Below, one piece after another: positions 40,089-49,996 of a stretch of 50,465 nucleotides of DNA. The stretch is from a virus, in IMG/VR virus record IMGVR_UViG_3300024429_000003, positions 1-50,465 of that record, one strand, 5' to 3'. A program made the position numbers and the translations under genes. Position 1 is the stretch's first letter; every line of letters begins with the position of its first letter. A model generated the notes under the pieces. It made no database searches and had not been told where the DNA came from. It saw nothing but the letters and a program-made list of their open reading frames with translations.

Positions 40089-42575
40089 ATGAAAAAAATA
40101 ATGTGTATTTTGTGTATTTTGTTCTTTGCTTCAACAGCGTACGCCGGTTATCGATCAACAGACGGCTCCTACCATGTAGGGGATACGGTTTCAATCAGCC
40201 AGTATTCGGATAATCTGAGTACGGCGCTTGCTGCTATCGGCTCGGACGATAAGGAATTAATAATCAATGAAACAATTGCCTTAACGGCGCATTGTGTAGT
40301 CCCTGCCACCTGTAAAATTCGTTTCACCAAAGGCGGAATAATTACCCTCGGAGATTATAATTTAACAATCAATTCCCCTTTCAGGTGTGACCGGCAATAT
40401 ATTTTTAATGCTACAGGTACAGGAGTTGTTGCTTTTGGCGCAGACTCAGTAAAAGAAATTTTGCCCGAATGGTTTGGAACAGCCGACGACGATGTAGTAT
40501 TGCAAGATGTTATTGATGCTCTTGGGGCTAGTAGTATTCCTCTTTATTTTTCTCAAGGCACATGGGACATAGATGCGTCTTTGACTTTTGTAGCGACCAC
40601 TACAATGAAATTTGATAAAGGCGCTATTTTGGATGTGAATGATGGCATAACTGTAGCAATAGGCGGATATGTTGATGCAGGGCCGTATAAAATATTTGAT
40701 GTAGACGCTAATTCAACAGTATCGCTTGCCGACACAACGATAGATGTTTATTCGACATGGTTTGATGAGAATTTAACTGCGGCCGTAGGTTCTATCGCTT
40801 CTTACGATCAGATTTTGCATATCACTGACTCGACACTTAATTCCTCTATTGCAATTGCTAAAGATATAAAAATTGTTCTTGAGTGTGATGCTACCAGCAC
40901 ATTATCAGCAAGTGCGATTTTTGATGTTGACGGAGTTTTAAGTGAGTCTACTTACGCACTTTCGGCAGACGAGGACGAGGGATCAGAAAGTGTAGTGGTT
41001 GCAAGCGCTACAGGGCTTGCAGTTGGAGATTATATTTACTTCCGTCAGCCGCAGACAACGGCATATGTTGATTCTCATTATAGAATTGTCAGTATCGCTG
41101 ATACTACATTAACTCTTGACAGAGATTTAGATATTGACGCAGATTCGAATTGTATTATCTATGAGCATACGCCATATAGATTTAATTTTGACGGAAATGG
41201 GAAAACAGTCTCAATGTCTGGTGATAGACCACAGTTTATTAACATGGTTCATAGCAGAGACTCTAAAATATCAGATACTCATTTATACTTTTCGGGAAAT
41301 GAACCAACTACATCCAGTTCCGTTATAATCCCTGTTTTTGTTGATAAATGTTACGGAATTACTATTGAAAATATGACATTTAAAAATCTTGACGGAGGTG
41401 AAAATTTTTCCTGCTTGGGAGTATATCGGTCTTCGGGCATAGACGTTGATAATATTTTTATCCCGGGCACAAAAGGAAAGGCTGGAGGATTAGTATTTTT
41501 ATATAATACTCAAGGGAACGTGCATCATTGTAGGCTTTTCAAGGTACAGACCTCGGGGACGGGAGTTATATTTTCTTATCTTTGTCATTATTTTGACATT
41601 AATAATAATATAATTCATTCATCAACTTATCATGCGGCCGATACATCAGGATCAGGAATACAAATAACCGCTTGTGTTAATGTTAATTGCAATAATAATA
41701 CAGTTGCTAATTGTAGAGGTATTGCCGAAATATATGTTTCAGGATCTTCTGACAGAGTAAATATTACAGGTAATATCATTTCTCATTCCGGGGTTGGAAC
41801 AAACGATTATAAATCAGCTATCCAGCTTCGATCAGGAACGAATATAAAATGTAATAGTAACTTGATTGAAACTGATGGGGCCACCGGGATACATCTTAGA
41901 GGAATTGATGGATATTCTTTGCAAAATAATACGGTAATTTGTACTGGAATTCACGGATTACTATTAACAAAAGCCGGTTCAGATGCCGATGAAGCAACCT
42001 ATTATCCCTCAAACGGTATTGTTTCAGGGAATGATATAAAATTAACTAATGCTGTTGCTACCTGCACTGGTCTTAATTTGGGCAGTAAGGCATATGAAAA
42101 TAAAATATGTGATAATAAAATTGAGTATACTAGCACTAGTGTTGCTGCCGGTAACAAATGGGGAATGCTGTTAAATACGGCAGATACAAAAACGGCTGTT
42201 CATGATAATTATATTTATACTGCTATTACTGACGCCAATTTTCCTATTATCGGGATTCAGTTATCTTCTTTTGCCGGGGCTTTTTGGAATAATATGGTTG
42301 AGGGAGACAATGATACACCGTATACATTTACTACCCCAACGGGGTACGGGCACGATAACTGGTCTGTTGGTTCAAATCTTGGTTATGGATATGTAGCCGC
42401 AGTAATAAATACAAAAACCTTTGCCGGCACGTGCGCAAGGAAAATGGGGACTACAGCGGCCAGGCCGACACTGGGGGCCGCCGATGCAGGGTTTATTTAC
42501 TGGGATACAAATTTAACTGAAGCCATTGTATGGAACGGATCAGGGTGGGTGGCTTGTGACGGGACAGGGTTATAG
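40089..42575 (+). CDS. Tailspike-like beta-helix protein with Sec signal peptide (828 aa)
   Basis: Residues 1-19 are a textbook Sec signal: MKKIMCILCILFFASTAYA, cut after AYA. The mature part has a beta-structured head and a long right-handed beta-helix with many short N-rich rungs (NNNIIHSSTYHAADTSGSGI, CNNNTVANCRGIAEIYVSG), and ends in a RPTLGAADAGFIYWDTN cap. Beta-helices like this bind or cut surface polysaccharide. A signal peptide is unexpected for a virion protein assembled in the cytoplasm; it could instead be an exported enzyme. AAAGGAG ribosome site. Confidence 0.75.
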   Translation: MKKIMCILCILFFASTAYAGYRSTDGSYHVGDTVSISQYSDNLSTALAAIGSDDKELIINETIALTAHCVVPATCKIRFTKGGIITLGDYNLTINSPFRCDRQYIFNATGTGVVAFGADSVKEILPEWFGTADDDVVLQDVIDALGASSIPLYFSQGTWDIDASLTFVATTTMKFDKGAILDVNDGITVAIGGYVDAGPYKIFDVDANSTVSLADTTIDVYSTWFDENLTAAVGSIASYDQILHITDSTLNSSIAIAKDIKIVLECDATSTLSASAIFDVDGVLSESTYALSADEDEGSESVVVASATGLAVGDYIYFRQPQTTAYVDSHYRIVSIADTTLTLDRDLDIDADSNCIIYEHTPYRFNFDGNGKTVSMSGDRPQFINMVHSRDSKISDTHLYFSGNEPTTSSSVIIPVFVDKCYGITIENMTFKNLDGGENFSCLGVYRSSGIDVDNIFIPGTKGKAGGLVFLYNTQGNVHHCRLFKVQTSGTGVIFSYLCHYFDINNNIIHSSTYHAADTSGSGIQITACVNVNCNNNTVANCRGIAEIYVSGSSDRVNITGNIISHSGVGTNDYKSAIQLRSGTNIKCNSNLIETDGATGIHLRGIDGYSLQNNTVICTGIHGLLLTKAGSDADEATYYPSNGIVSGNDIKLTNAVATCTGLNLGSKAYENKICDNKIEYTSTSVAAGNKWGMLLNTADTKTAVHDNYIYTAITDANFPIIGIQLSSFAGAFWNNMVEGDNDTPYTFTTPTGYGHDNWSVGSNLGYGYVAAVINTKTFAGTCARKMGTTAARPTLGAADAGFIYWDTNLTEAIVWNGSGWVACDGTGL

Positions 42576-43001
42576 CTTTTTTAATTTTTTAACAAAAATA
42601 TATAAAAAAATTAATATACCAAGCACATAAAAATGACGGGTACGAATAGTTTCACCAAAAAGAGACAATTTTCCATCATGAAAATAATGGCAAATAACCC
42701 TATTCGTAAAAGGAATGTCCCAAATCCAAAAGCTTAGGGGAAGAAATGAAAAGAAGAAGGCCATAATAATTTTTTTTATCTGTGGGTGTGTAGGGGACAG
42801 TCGTAAGATTATTATTGCAATTATAATAGCCCACGGCAAAGAGGGGTCATATGATAACCATTTAATGAGAGAAATTACTGTATAATCCTTACCAAATGGG
42901 TTCAACATGCAAGTTGGATAATAGAAAATAGCGTGGTGTAAAATTGCGGTCAACGGTATGATGAGGAGGGGTAAAAATTTTATCATAGATTTTATTTTCA
43001 T
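42570..43001 (-). CDS. Four-helix membrane protein on the opposite strand (moron), 143 aa
   Basis: Four likely membrane helices (near residues 5-25, 54-66, 78-96 and 120-138), for example IIMAFFFSFLPLSFWIW. The gene opposes all neighbours, overlaps the tailspike end by 6 bp and has its own promoter at 43008-43036. The ATG at 43001 lies about where transcription would start, suggesting a leaderless message; ATG 42986 is an alternative. Layout fits a lysogenic-conversion gene such as a superinfection-exclusion or surface-modifying protein; no family recognised. Confidence 0.7.
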   Translation of the reverse strand: MKIKSMIKFLPLLIIPLTAILHHAIFYYPTCMLNPFGKDYTVISLIKWLSYDPSLPWAIIIAIIILRLSPTHPQIKKIIMAFFFSFLPLSFWIWDIPFTNRVICHYFHDGKLSLFGETIRTRHFYVLGILIFLYIFVKKLKKL

Positions 43002-43007
43002 AAAAAA

Positions 43008-43036
43008 AATATAGACAATAAAAAATTTGTTGTCAA
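43008..43036 (-). promoter_or_regulatory. Sigma70-type promoter of the membrane protein
   Basis: Minus strand: TTGACA (43036-43031), 17-bp spacer, TATATT (43013-43008). The start codon begins 7 nt after the -10 box. Confidence 0.8.
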
Positions 43037-43159
43037 GGTAAATTAAATATAAAAAATAACCTGAGGAGATGAAACTGCTAAATTTACTGATTACACCATA
43101 TGCCATTCAGAGAAGCTTGCAAGGTGTGAGGCGTTATAAAATAAGAAGGTAAAATAGAT

Positions 43160-44089
43160 ATGATAACATTAAGTTTGTTTCGTTTTTTCTTTTGTCCGGT
43201 ATTATGTTTTTTACTGTATTTTTGTTGGGTTCAATGGATTCCCGCGGCTATTAGTGCTGTCGGTGCTATTGCGGGGGCGGTTAAAGGCAGCCAAAAAGGC
43301 TCGGGGAGCACACCTGCGACAGTACCAACGTCAGGAACGTCGTGGCAGACATCAAGACAAGCTTTGCCGAGTGCTACACCAATGCAGGCATATGGCGAAA
43401 ATGCTCTCATGCAGATGATGCAAGGATATAACCCACAAGGGCAATTAGGGTTAGCCGGACAGTCTACGGGGGCCATGAGTAATCTTTTCGGAGGGGCGGC
43501 CCCACAGGTATCCCCACAGCAGCAAGCACTCATTCAGGGTCAGACACAGAATTTTATGCGAGGATTACAGCAGCAATTAGAGCAGTACGCCAAAGGCGCA
43601 AAGTCAGGCAATCAGCAGTATTGGCAAGGTAGAGGATTACCAGGATCAAGCATGGAGGTAGGTGGCCAATCTAATATTGACGCTCAAATGATGCAGCAAT
43701 TAGCGCAAGGGTATACTCAGGCCAAGGGGCAGGAGTTACAGAATCTTTTACAATATCCCATGCAGAATCTTCAGTATATGCAAGGTATGGGAAGCTTGCA
43801 GCAGCAATATAATCAGCCGTTCTTAGAGATGATTAATCAACTTGGTATGTCAAGACTGCAAGGACCGAGAGATGTTACACAGACAGGAGCTACTACCGGC
43901 ACGGCAGTAGCGCAGCAAGGGGCGTCTACAGGCGGCGGGATAATGGATATTCTTGGAGGTGCTAAAGGCGGACTAGAGATGGGCCAAGGGCTTAATACTC
44001 TTATTAGCCTTTTTGGTAATAAAGGTAGTGGTGGGTCAGGGAATACAACACCGTCCGGATGGGTTACGGATGACACTGTACGCGCATAA
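43160..44089 (+). CDS. Gln-rich internal virion protein with hydrophobic leader (309 aa)
   Basis: The body begins WIPAAISAVGAIAGAVKGSQ, a start found directly after Met in phage internal/ejection proteins, then a Gln/Gly/Met-rich helical region (QQQLEQYAKGAKSGNQQYW). Here it is preceded by ~25 very hydrophobic, Cys-containing residues beginning MITLSLFRFFFCPVLCFLLY. AGAAGGTAAAATAGAT precedes the start. Predicted role: a protein injected with DNA or lining the ejection channel. Confidence 0.65.
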   Translation: MITLSLFRFFFCPVLCFLLYFCWVQWIPAAISAVGAIAGAVKGSQKGSGSTPATVPTSGTSWQTSRQALPSATPMQAYGENALMQMMQGYNPQGQLGLAGQSTGAMSNLFGGAAPQVSPQQQALIQGQTQNFMRGLQQQLEQYAKGAKSGNQQYWQGRGLPGSSMEVGGQSNIDAQMMQQLAQGYTQAKGQELQNLLQYPMQNLQYMQGMGSLQQQYNQPFLEMINQLGMSRLQGPRDVTQTGATTGTAVAQQGASTGGGIMDILGGAKGGLEMGQGLNTLISLFGNKGSGGSGNTTPSGWVTDDTVRA

Positions 44090-44105
44090 TAGGAGGTAAA
44101 AATAT

Positions 44106-45299
44106 ATGCCAACGCTTTCCGAAATGCTGATAGAAGGAGAGAAAAGAAGAAGAAGGAAAAAGAAAGGTGTCGGAGCGGGTGAGCTCCTTGAACAATTAAC
44201 AGTAAAGAAGTTATTCAAGCCCGGCAGGGAAGAGTATTGGCGATATATGCAGTCAACCGGCATGGAATCTCAGGATATAGTAGACGCCATTTTTAAGGAT
44301 CAGAAAAATAATATTGCAAACCCGAAAGATATTTCAGCCGCACAGGAGAAAGCAACACTACAGACCCAGACAGGGCAGAATCTTCTTGATGTATTGAGTC
44401 AGGGGTTACAACAGCAGGCGCAGGGTGCGCAACCTCCTTCAACTATGCCTCGACAGAATATACAACAAGCCCCTTCAACTATGCCTCAACAGAATATACA
44501 ACAACAGATGCCTTCTGCTTTACAGCAGCAAACAGTATTACCAATGCAAGATGAATGGCGACAGGATATACAACTGCCTGCTGCCTTACAGCAGCAAACA
44601 GTATTACCAATGCAAGGTGAATGGTTTCTTTCTCCACAGCAGCAAGGCATTCGCGGATTAATGCAGGCCGATCCCCGGTCAGCTACCTTTGAGACTATGC
44701 AGAAGAGTTTCCCTCAAAGGTTTAGTCCTCCTCCGGATCCATTAACTCCATCAGAACGAATGACACAGGAAGAACTTGGTATATTAAAAGGTGTTAAAGG
44801 TAAAGAGAGAAAAGAGATTGCTGCTTTTCCATCATTAAAACCGCATAAACCGCTAAGTCCTTATGAAGAACGAAGACTTAAATTAAGTGAAAGACGACAA
44901 AAGTCTTTGGAGGAATCCAGAAGAATAGGATTAATAAGAGAAAAACGGCTTAGTTTGGCCGATGACCGACGATATGAGATCGCTGTAGAAAGATTAGGTT
45001 TAGCTACTGCAGACCTGGATTTGGATAATCGAAAATATTTAGTAGAATTAGCCAAAATAGATGAAGCCAGCGATTATAGAGCAATTAAGGCAATATTAGA
45101 GCAGGCCAAAGCAATAGCCCCCGGCCAAGGAATGACGAATGATCTTTTAGGGCAGGCTATCGAACGACTAAAGATAATGGATACCAGATTTGATAAAACG
45201 CACAAGCGTGCGGTAAAGCGAGTAAAATCATGGTTTTTCTGGGAAAAACCTACATTGAGAGGGGTTAAAGAAATTGACCAATACGGAGATCTGTTTTAA
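44106..45299 (+). CDS. Internal/ejection protein with tandem repeats (397 aa)
   Basis: Basic start (EGEKRRRRKKKGVGAG), a Gln/Pro-rich repeat zone (~110-175) and a helical, charged second half (SERRQKSLEESRRIGLIREK). AGGAGGTAAA upstream; TAATG overlap with the giant gene. Sits in the P22 gp7/gp20/gp16-like position as the second of three internal proteins. Confidence 0.6.
   Translation: MPTLSEMLIEGEKRRRRKKKGVGAGELLEQLTVKKLFKPGREEYWRYMQSTGMESQDIVDAIFKDQKNNIANPKDISAAQEKATLQTQTGQNLLDVLSQGLQQQAQGAQPPSTMPRQNIQQAPSTMPQQNIQQQMPSALQQQTVLPMQDEWRQDIQLPAALQQQTVLPMQGEWFLSPQQQGIRGLMQADPRSATFETMQKSFPQRFSPPPDPLTPSERMTQEELGILKGVKGKERKEIAAFPSLKPHKPLSPYEERRLKLSERRQKSLEESRRIGLIREKRLSLADDRRYEIAVERLGLATADLDLDNRKYLVELAKIDEASDYRAIKAILEQAKAIAPGQGMTNDLLGQAIERLKIMDTRFDKTHKRAVKRVKSWFFWEKPTLRGVKEIDQYGDLF
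44436..44624 (+). repeat. In-gene tandem repeats
   Basis: Two copies of a 31-nt unit (44436-44466, 44472-44502) encode PSTMPxQNIQQ, and two 43-nt copies (44516-44558, 44582-44624) encode ALQQQTVLPMQxEW. The copies differ at only a base or two, so the duplications are recent. Confidence 0.85.
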
Positions 45300-48200
45300 T
45301 GCCCAGATGGTCAGAAGTTGAAAAAGATCCCCGATATCTGACTTTAACAGATGAGGTAGAGCGTCAAAAAGTAAGACAGAAATTTTATGATAAACATGTT
45401 GTCCCCCGGTTTAATAGTTTAAATGCTTCTGAAGAAGAAAAAAAAAGAGTAATAAATAAAATATTTAAAGGCAAATTTGTTCAGGCGCCCTTTGAAAAAG
45501 CCAAAACAAAAGTTTTGAATATTGCAGCGCAGAGGGCGCAGCCGCAAGAGATACAACCGGGCATAAATGCGCTTATTCCGGGTACGGCTATGCCGCAACC
45601 CTCCCCTATGCAGAACCTAGAACAGAGTTTTGCCGCTGTTCAGGAACAACTAACCGATCCATTAAAGCCTTACGGGAAAATTCAAAAATTATTACCCCAT
45701 ACCGATTTTCAACAGAAGGCTTTTCAGCACGGATTATTGCCGACACAGCCAAAAGAGCAAAGGCTTATGTTGAAGATGGCTAAAAAGGATTATCCTGTTT
45801 CTTATTATGGCGGGCAACTCACAGGTTATGCTCTTAGTTATATACTTACTGGTGGAGTTAGCGCTGCAATGAAAACCAGTCCCCGGATATGGTTAGCAGC
45901 TCAGAGGTTTGGACCTAATATTAATCAGACAATCAATATTATGGCCAATGCCGCTAGAAGCGTTTCTGCGTATGGCGCTAAAAAACTTGCTGATAATATC
46001 TTAGATATAGCCGTGGGAGGAGAAAAACCCACAGTCGGGAAGCTTGTAGGCGAACCTTTAGAGATGGCAGGTTTTGGATTAGTTCTGGGTGGCGCTGTAG
46101 GGATAGAGAGTACAGCCGCTAGATTAGCAGTAACGGGGGCAGCTAGTGCAGGGTATGACACAATAGTAAAAACAGGTAAAAGGCTATGGGAATTATATGG
46201 CGGGCAAGAGCATACTAAAGAAGATGTAATAAATGACTTAAGAGATATTACGCTCATGGCAGGTATAAGGACAGCGGTTCGGTCTATTGGCTCTGCAAAA
46301 CTTACTCAGCAATTAAAAGAAGCCAGAATAGTAGATTTTTATCAGAATAAATCTCTTGCTGGTATTATGCATGGAAAAGCTGGTACTGCAACAGAGTGGG
46401 CATCTGCCAGAAAAACATTATTAGAACCAAAGGCGCTGTCAAAGGCTATAGGAAAACAGGTTTTTGGTATGTCTGAGGCTGAAGTAAGCGCTAAATTAGT
46501 GAAGCCTGGACCGCATCATCCTACCATAAAAGAGCTTCATGATATGGTTTTTAAAACAGCTGGCCCAATAGTTTACGAACAGGTAATTGAAACAAAGATG
46601 CCGGGTTTTGAAGGACTGCCCCCGGACATGAAAGAAAAGCTTGTTGGCGGTATTATTGGATCTATAAAAGGCGGGATGCCGATAGCACAGGCCATTGATT
46701 CGGCCGCCGAGGCGGTCAGGCCGATAACCGAGCAGGGATTAATGTTTTTACAGAGCTTAGCCGGACAAATACCGCCTGGTGAACAAGTCATATCTGGCGA
46801 GCCTGCTATCTCTTCGCCACAAAAAATATCCTCACAAGAAAAGATGCAGGCATTTTTTACGGGAGGTTTGCCGAAACAAGCGCCTGCTCTGCCAAAAATA
46901 AAGGTCCCGGTTAAGCCGATAATTAAAAATTCCGCTATTCAAGATGCATATAATAAGGCCATGGAATTAATCCCTGAAGATATTAGAAACGACATCGATG
47001 TAAAGGCTATTGTAGAGGTAAAATTTTCAGATCTATATGAAGGGGAAGGGGGAAGGCTTGAAAGAGGCGGCAAGGGTGAACATTTTGTTTTAATAGAAAA
47101 GGGTGAAAAAGATATTGTCGAAACATTAACCCATGAATTATTACATAGCTATGTTCTGAGACATCCGGAGTTAGAAGAAGGCGGCGGATATTTCTGGATG
47201 GAAGACGCTGTTAATAAATTACATGATAAAATAAAAGGGCGTCCTGGGGCCAAAGCAAGAGCTCAAGTGATCAAAACAAAATACCTCACGCAAAAGCCTG
47301 TCACCGAGCAACAAAAAGCTACTATCAAAAATCTTCGTCCTAAGATCAAAGAGCTGGAATTAAAATTGCAGACAGGCAAATCATCAATCAATAGTCTCAC
47401 CTCTTCTGAAGCCGATCAGTTGATTAAAAAGTTACAGGCTGAAAAACAAACTGAGACAGCAACTAAGATGGAAAAGTTTTTCGGCATAAAGAAAGCTAAA
47501 CCAAAAGTCGGTCTGACATTAGAAGAGGCAATAAAGAAACCTGTCCCCGGCATACCTGAAAAATTTCCCGGTAAAGAAGAAACTGTCGGCATTAAATTCA
47601 AGGCTGAAGGGCAAGAGTTATACAAACCTATTATCGAGGGAACGAGTAATAAAATACAGCGGAAAATAGTGCATACCATGGCCAAAGATGCCGGGATGAA
47701 TGAGGTTGCTTACAGGGATATAATAGAAAAAATGGCAGGGGTTAGAAGTATTACACAAGTATCCGAAGAGGATGCACAGAAAGTTATCCACGCCATTGAT
47801 GATAAATTGAGAGTGCAGGAAGATAAAACGCTGAAAAGTATATTGATTTCGCCAAAAAGGAAAGCTGAAATATTAGAAAACAGAATTACCAGATTGGAAC
47901 GAATAGGCCGAACAGTTGCGCCGGCAGATTATGAAAACCAGGCAAAGGCAGTTGAGAGGATTAATCAAGGCAAAGTCAGCAAAAAAGATTTAAAAGATCT
48001 TGGCGTATATAAAGCTATGACCGAAACTAAAGAAAAGGATTTCCCAGGTATTGAAGCGACATACTTATCAAATTTACGACCTGTGAGACATGTATTTAAG
48101 GCAGATCCTAAAGCATGGCGTATGTATAAGCCTTTAGAGAAAGCATCAAAGGCTGCGGATAAATTACGATTCAGCCTGGAAAAAGAAGTGAATGAAGTAG

Positions 48201-49762
48201 TGAAAAAATTAGGCATGTCTGATAAAGACCTTATTGCCGTCAGGGAATTTATGGAACGTACCAAAGAGGCGCCTACGACACTAACAGAAAAACAGGCTAA
48301 GTTCAGGGATTGGCTGCACAAAAAACAGGGTGAAAATCCGGGTGAAGGATTGCACGGATTATTCAAAGTAAAAGGATTCGTTAAAGAGGATTATATATCC
48401 AGGCGCCTTGATCGGGAAGCTTTCAGCATGGAAGAAATTTTACGGGATCGGCTGACTGACTTTGTCGATGATAAGAAGGTATTACCGAAAATCAAAAACT
48501 GGTTCGATCTGACACGGACAGGAAAATTAAAGGGCGCTAAGAAAAATGCTCTTGATATTTACAAAGACTATATCCGGGCAGGGACCAGGAAGTTATATTT
48601 TGACGATTTGCTAAAAAATATGCGTAAAGAAGACCTCACAAAATTGCAGCCGGGCATGAAAGAGGCCATGAATGATTATATCTATCGGCTTCTTGGGTAT
48701 CCGACAACACAGGCATATAAATTTCAGGAATTATTAAATAGAAGTTTGAGCGTTCTCCCTGGGGTAAAAGGTGAGCTTAGTTTAAAAGGCACAATGAATT
48801 TAGCTCAGTTCTTAGTGGATTTTGCTTATGTCCGGCACCTTGGATTCAGATTAAAGAGCCCTACTAAAAATTTAATTCAGACTATAAATAATACTGTTCC
48901 GGAATTAGGTTTGTATTGGACAGCCAGGGGGTTTGGTAGATTATTTCAAAAAGGATTTAAGGAAGCTAGTAAAGCAGGTATACTTTTAGAGTTTGCGCCG
49001 GTCATGTTCAGAGAATTTGCTAAAGGTGATTATGGTGATTGGTGGAAGACCACTAAGGATTACTCTTTAGGCATGTTTCAATTCAGTGATATGGTAAATA
49101 GGTGTATTGCTTACTATGGATCTATTGATAAATTCGACCATTTTTTAAAGAGCTATAGAAAACATAAAAATATACCTAAATTCCTTAAATGGCTTGAAGT
49201 TAATCATATGCACCCTCGATACCAAGAAGACATAACGGAAGCGCTACAAACGGGTAATGTCAACGAAGCACGAAAGATATATGCTGAGAAGATCACAGGC
49301 GATACACAATATCTTTATACAAAGCAGGACTCTCCATTAATTACGTCCCATCCCGGGGGTCGGATGTTATTTCAATATGCCTCCTGGCCGATTAATTATA
49401 CTGAATTGTTGGTTGATGATGTTAAACAGAAACATTGGCAGGCTATTGCAAGAAGATTGTTATTATATGTGGCCATTGGTGGGCTTATAAAAACAGGGGT
49501 AGTTGATGAAAAAAACCTGTTAAGGCAAGCGACGGGGTTAGGGCCCTATAAATGGAAACGTCAAAAAGATATAGTCCCGGCTTCTTTAGCTCCAATTGCT
49601 GATACACTTGATTTAATATTATTGCAAGGGGCCAGGCAGGCTTTACAAAAGAAACTTTTAACTAAAAAACATTTTACAAGATATGGAAAGAAAGTTCTTC
49701 CATTAGTAGGGCAGGATATTCAGAAAGCAATAGAGAAAAAATCCGTAAAGGAATTATTTTAA
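45299..49762 (+). CDS. Giant internal/ejection protein with HELLH motif (1487 aa)
   Basis: Largest gene, last of the virion operon. N-terminal ~120 residues are disordered, then Gly/Ala-rich hydrophobic segments (~155-290) that may insert into membranes. At ~612-616 is HELLH inside ETLTHELLHSYVLRHPELEE, followed by an EEGG segment: a zinc-metalloprotease-like active site. Long charged coiled coils follow, and the last ~350 residues (LVDFAYVRHLGFRLKSPTKN, FQFSDMVNRCIAYYG) match the C-terminal region common to very large phage internal proteins. It probably enters the cell with DNA and may cut a host protein or peptidoglycan-linked target. Confidence 0.7.
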   Translation: MPRWSEVEKDPRYLTLTDEVERQKVRQKFYDKHVVPRFNSLNASEEEKKRVINKIFKGKFVQAPFEKAKTKVLNIAAQRAQPQEIQPGINALIPGTAMPQPSPMQNLEQSFAAVQEQLTDPLKPYGKIQKLLPHTDFQQKAFQHGLLPTQPKEQRLMLKMAKKDYPVSYYGGQLTGYALSYILTGGVSAAMKTSPRIWLAAQRFGPNINQTINIMANAARSVSAYGAKKLADNILDIAVGGEKPTVGKLVGEPLEMAGFGLVLGGAVGIESTAARLAVTGAASAGYDTIVKTGKRLWELYGGQEHTKEDVINDLRDITLMAGIRTAVRSIGSAKLTQQLKEARIVDFYQNKSLAGIMHGKAGTATEWASARKTLLEPKALSKAIGKQVFGMSEAEVSAKLVKPGPHHPTIKELHDMVFKTAGPIVYEQVIETKMPGFEGLPPDMKEKLVGGIIGSIKGGMPIAQAIDSAAEAVRPITEQGLMFLQSLAGQIPPGEQVISGEPAISSPQKISSQEKMQAFFTGGLPKQAPALPKIKVPVKPIIKNSAIQDAYNKAMELIPEDIRNDIDVKAIVEVKFSDLYEGEGGRLERGGKGEHFVLIEKGEKDIVETLTHELLHSYVLRHPELEEGGGYFWMEDAVNKLHDKIKGRPGAKARAQVIKTKYLTQKPVTEQQKATIKNLRPKIKELELKLQTGKSSINSLTSSEADQLIKKLQAEKQTETATKMEKFFGIKKAKPKVGLTLEEAIKKPVPGIPEKFPGKEETVGIKFKAEGQELYKPIIEGTSNKIQRKIVHTMAKDAGMNEVAYRDIIEKMAGVRSITQVSEEDAQKVIHAIDDKLRVQEDKTLKSILISPKRKAEILENRITRLERIGRTVAPADYENQAKAVERINQGKVSKKDLKDLGVYKAMTETKEKDFPGIEATYLSNLRPVRHVFKADPKAWRMYKPLEKASKAADKLRFSLEKEVNEVVKKLGMSDKDLIAVREFMERTKEAPTTLTEKQAKFRDWLHKKQGENPGEGLHGLFKVKGFVKEDYISRRLDREAFSMEEILRDRLTDFVDDKKVLPKIKNWFDLTRTGKLKGAKKNALDIYKDYIRAGTRKLYFDDLLKNMRKEDLTKLQPGMKEAMNDYIYRLLGYPTTQAYKFQELLNRSLSVLPGVKGELSLKGTMNLAQFLVDFAYVRHLGFRLKSPTKNLIQTINNTVPELGLYWTARGFGRLFQKGFKEASKAGILLEFAPVMFREFAKGDYGDWWKTTKDYSLGMFQFSDMVNRCIAYYGSIDKFDHFLKSYRKHKNIPKFLKWLEVNHMHPRYQEDITEALQTGNVNEARKIYAEKITGDTQYLYTKQDSPLITSHPGGRMLFQYASWPINYTELLVDDVKQKHWQAIARRLLLYVAIGGLIKTGVVDEKNLLRQATGLGPYKWKRQKDIVPASLAPIADTLDLILLQGARQALQKKLLTKKHFTRYGKKVLPLVGQDIQKAIEKKSVKELF

Positions 49763-49763
49763 C

Positions 49764-49874
49764 ATGCCGGCAATGTGTGAATGGGGAGTAAAGGCCAATG
49801 AATCTATAGAAAGGGAGCTTGAAGATATGAAAGTCTGGATTAATAAAATTGAAGAAAGACTATATGTGCTGTAG
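49764..49874 (+). CDS. Possible small protein (36 aa)
   Basis: A 36-codon frame after the giant gene, one helix (ESIERELEDMKVWINKIEER). Helical short proteins at this place exist in other phages (coiled-coil spacers). No ribosome site is obvious. Ends the plus-strand late operon, about 60 bp before attC5. Confidence 0.4.
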   Translation: MPAMCEWGVKANESIERELEDMKVWINKIEERLYVL

Positions 49875-49932
49875 TGAGATCTTTGGTCTTTATAATTTTG
49901 CAATTCATCACCATAGGGTTAGTGATGTTAAG

Positions 49933-49996
49933 AAATAACGAATACATCAGGGGCGCACAGCTCTATCGTGCGTCCCTTGAATGCGCTGGTTATATT
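49933..49996 (-). other. attC: attC-like recombination site 5
   Basis: The minus strand reads TATAACCAGC (R'') to TTCGTTATT (R'). CAAGGG-A-CGCAC pairs with GTGCG-CCCCTG (one mismatch), with the extra A in the same place as in the other sites and the same 8- and 6-nt spacers. The stop codon of the gene at 49990-50217 lies inside the R'' box. It is the most diverged of the five and marks the array's downstream end, next to the late genes. Confidence 0.75.
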
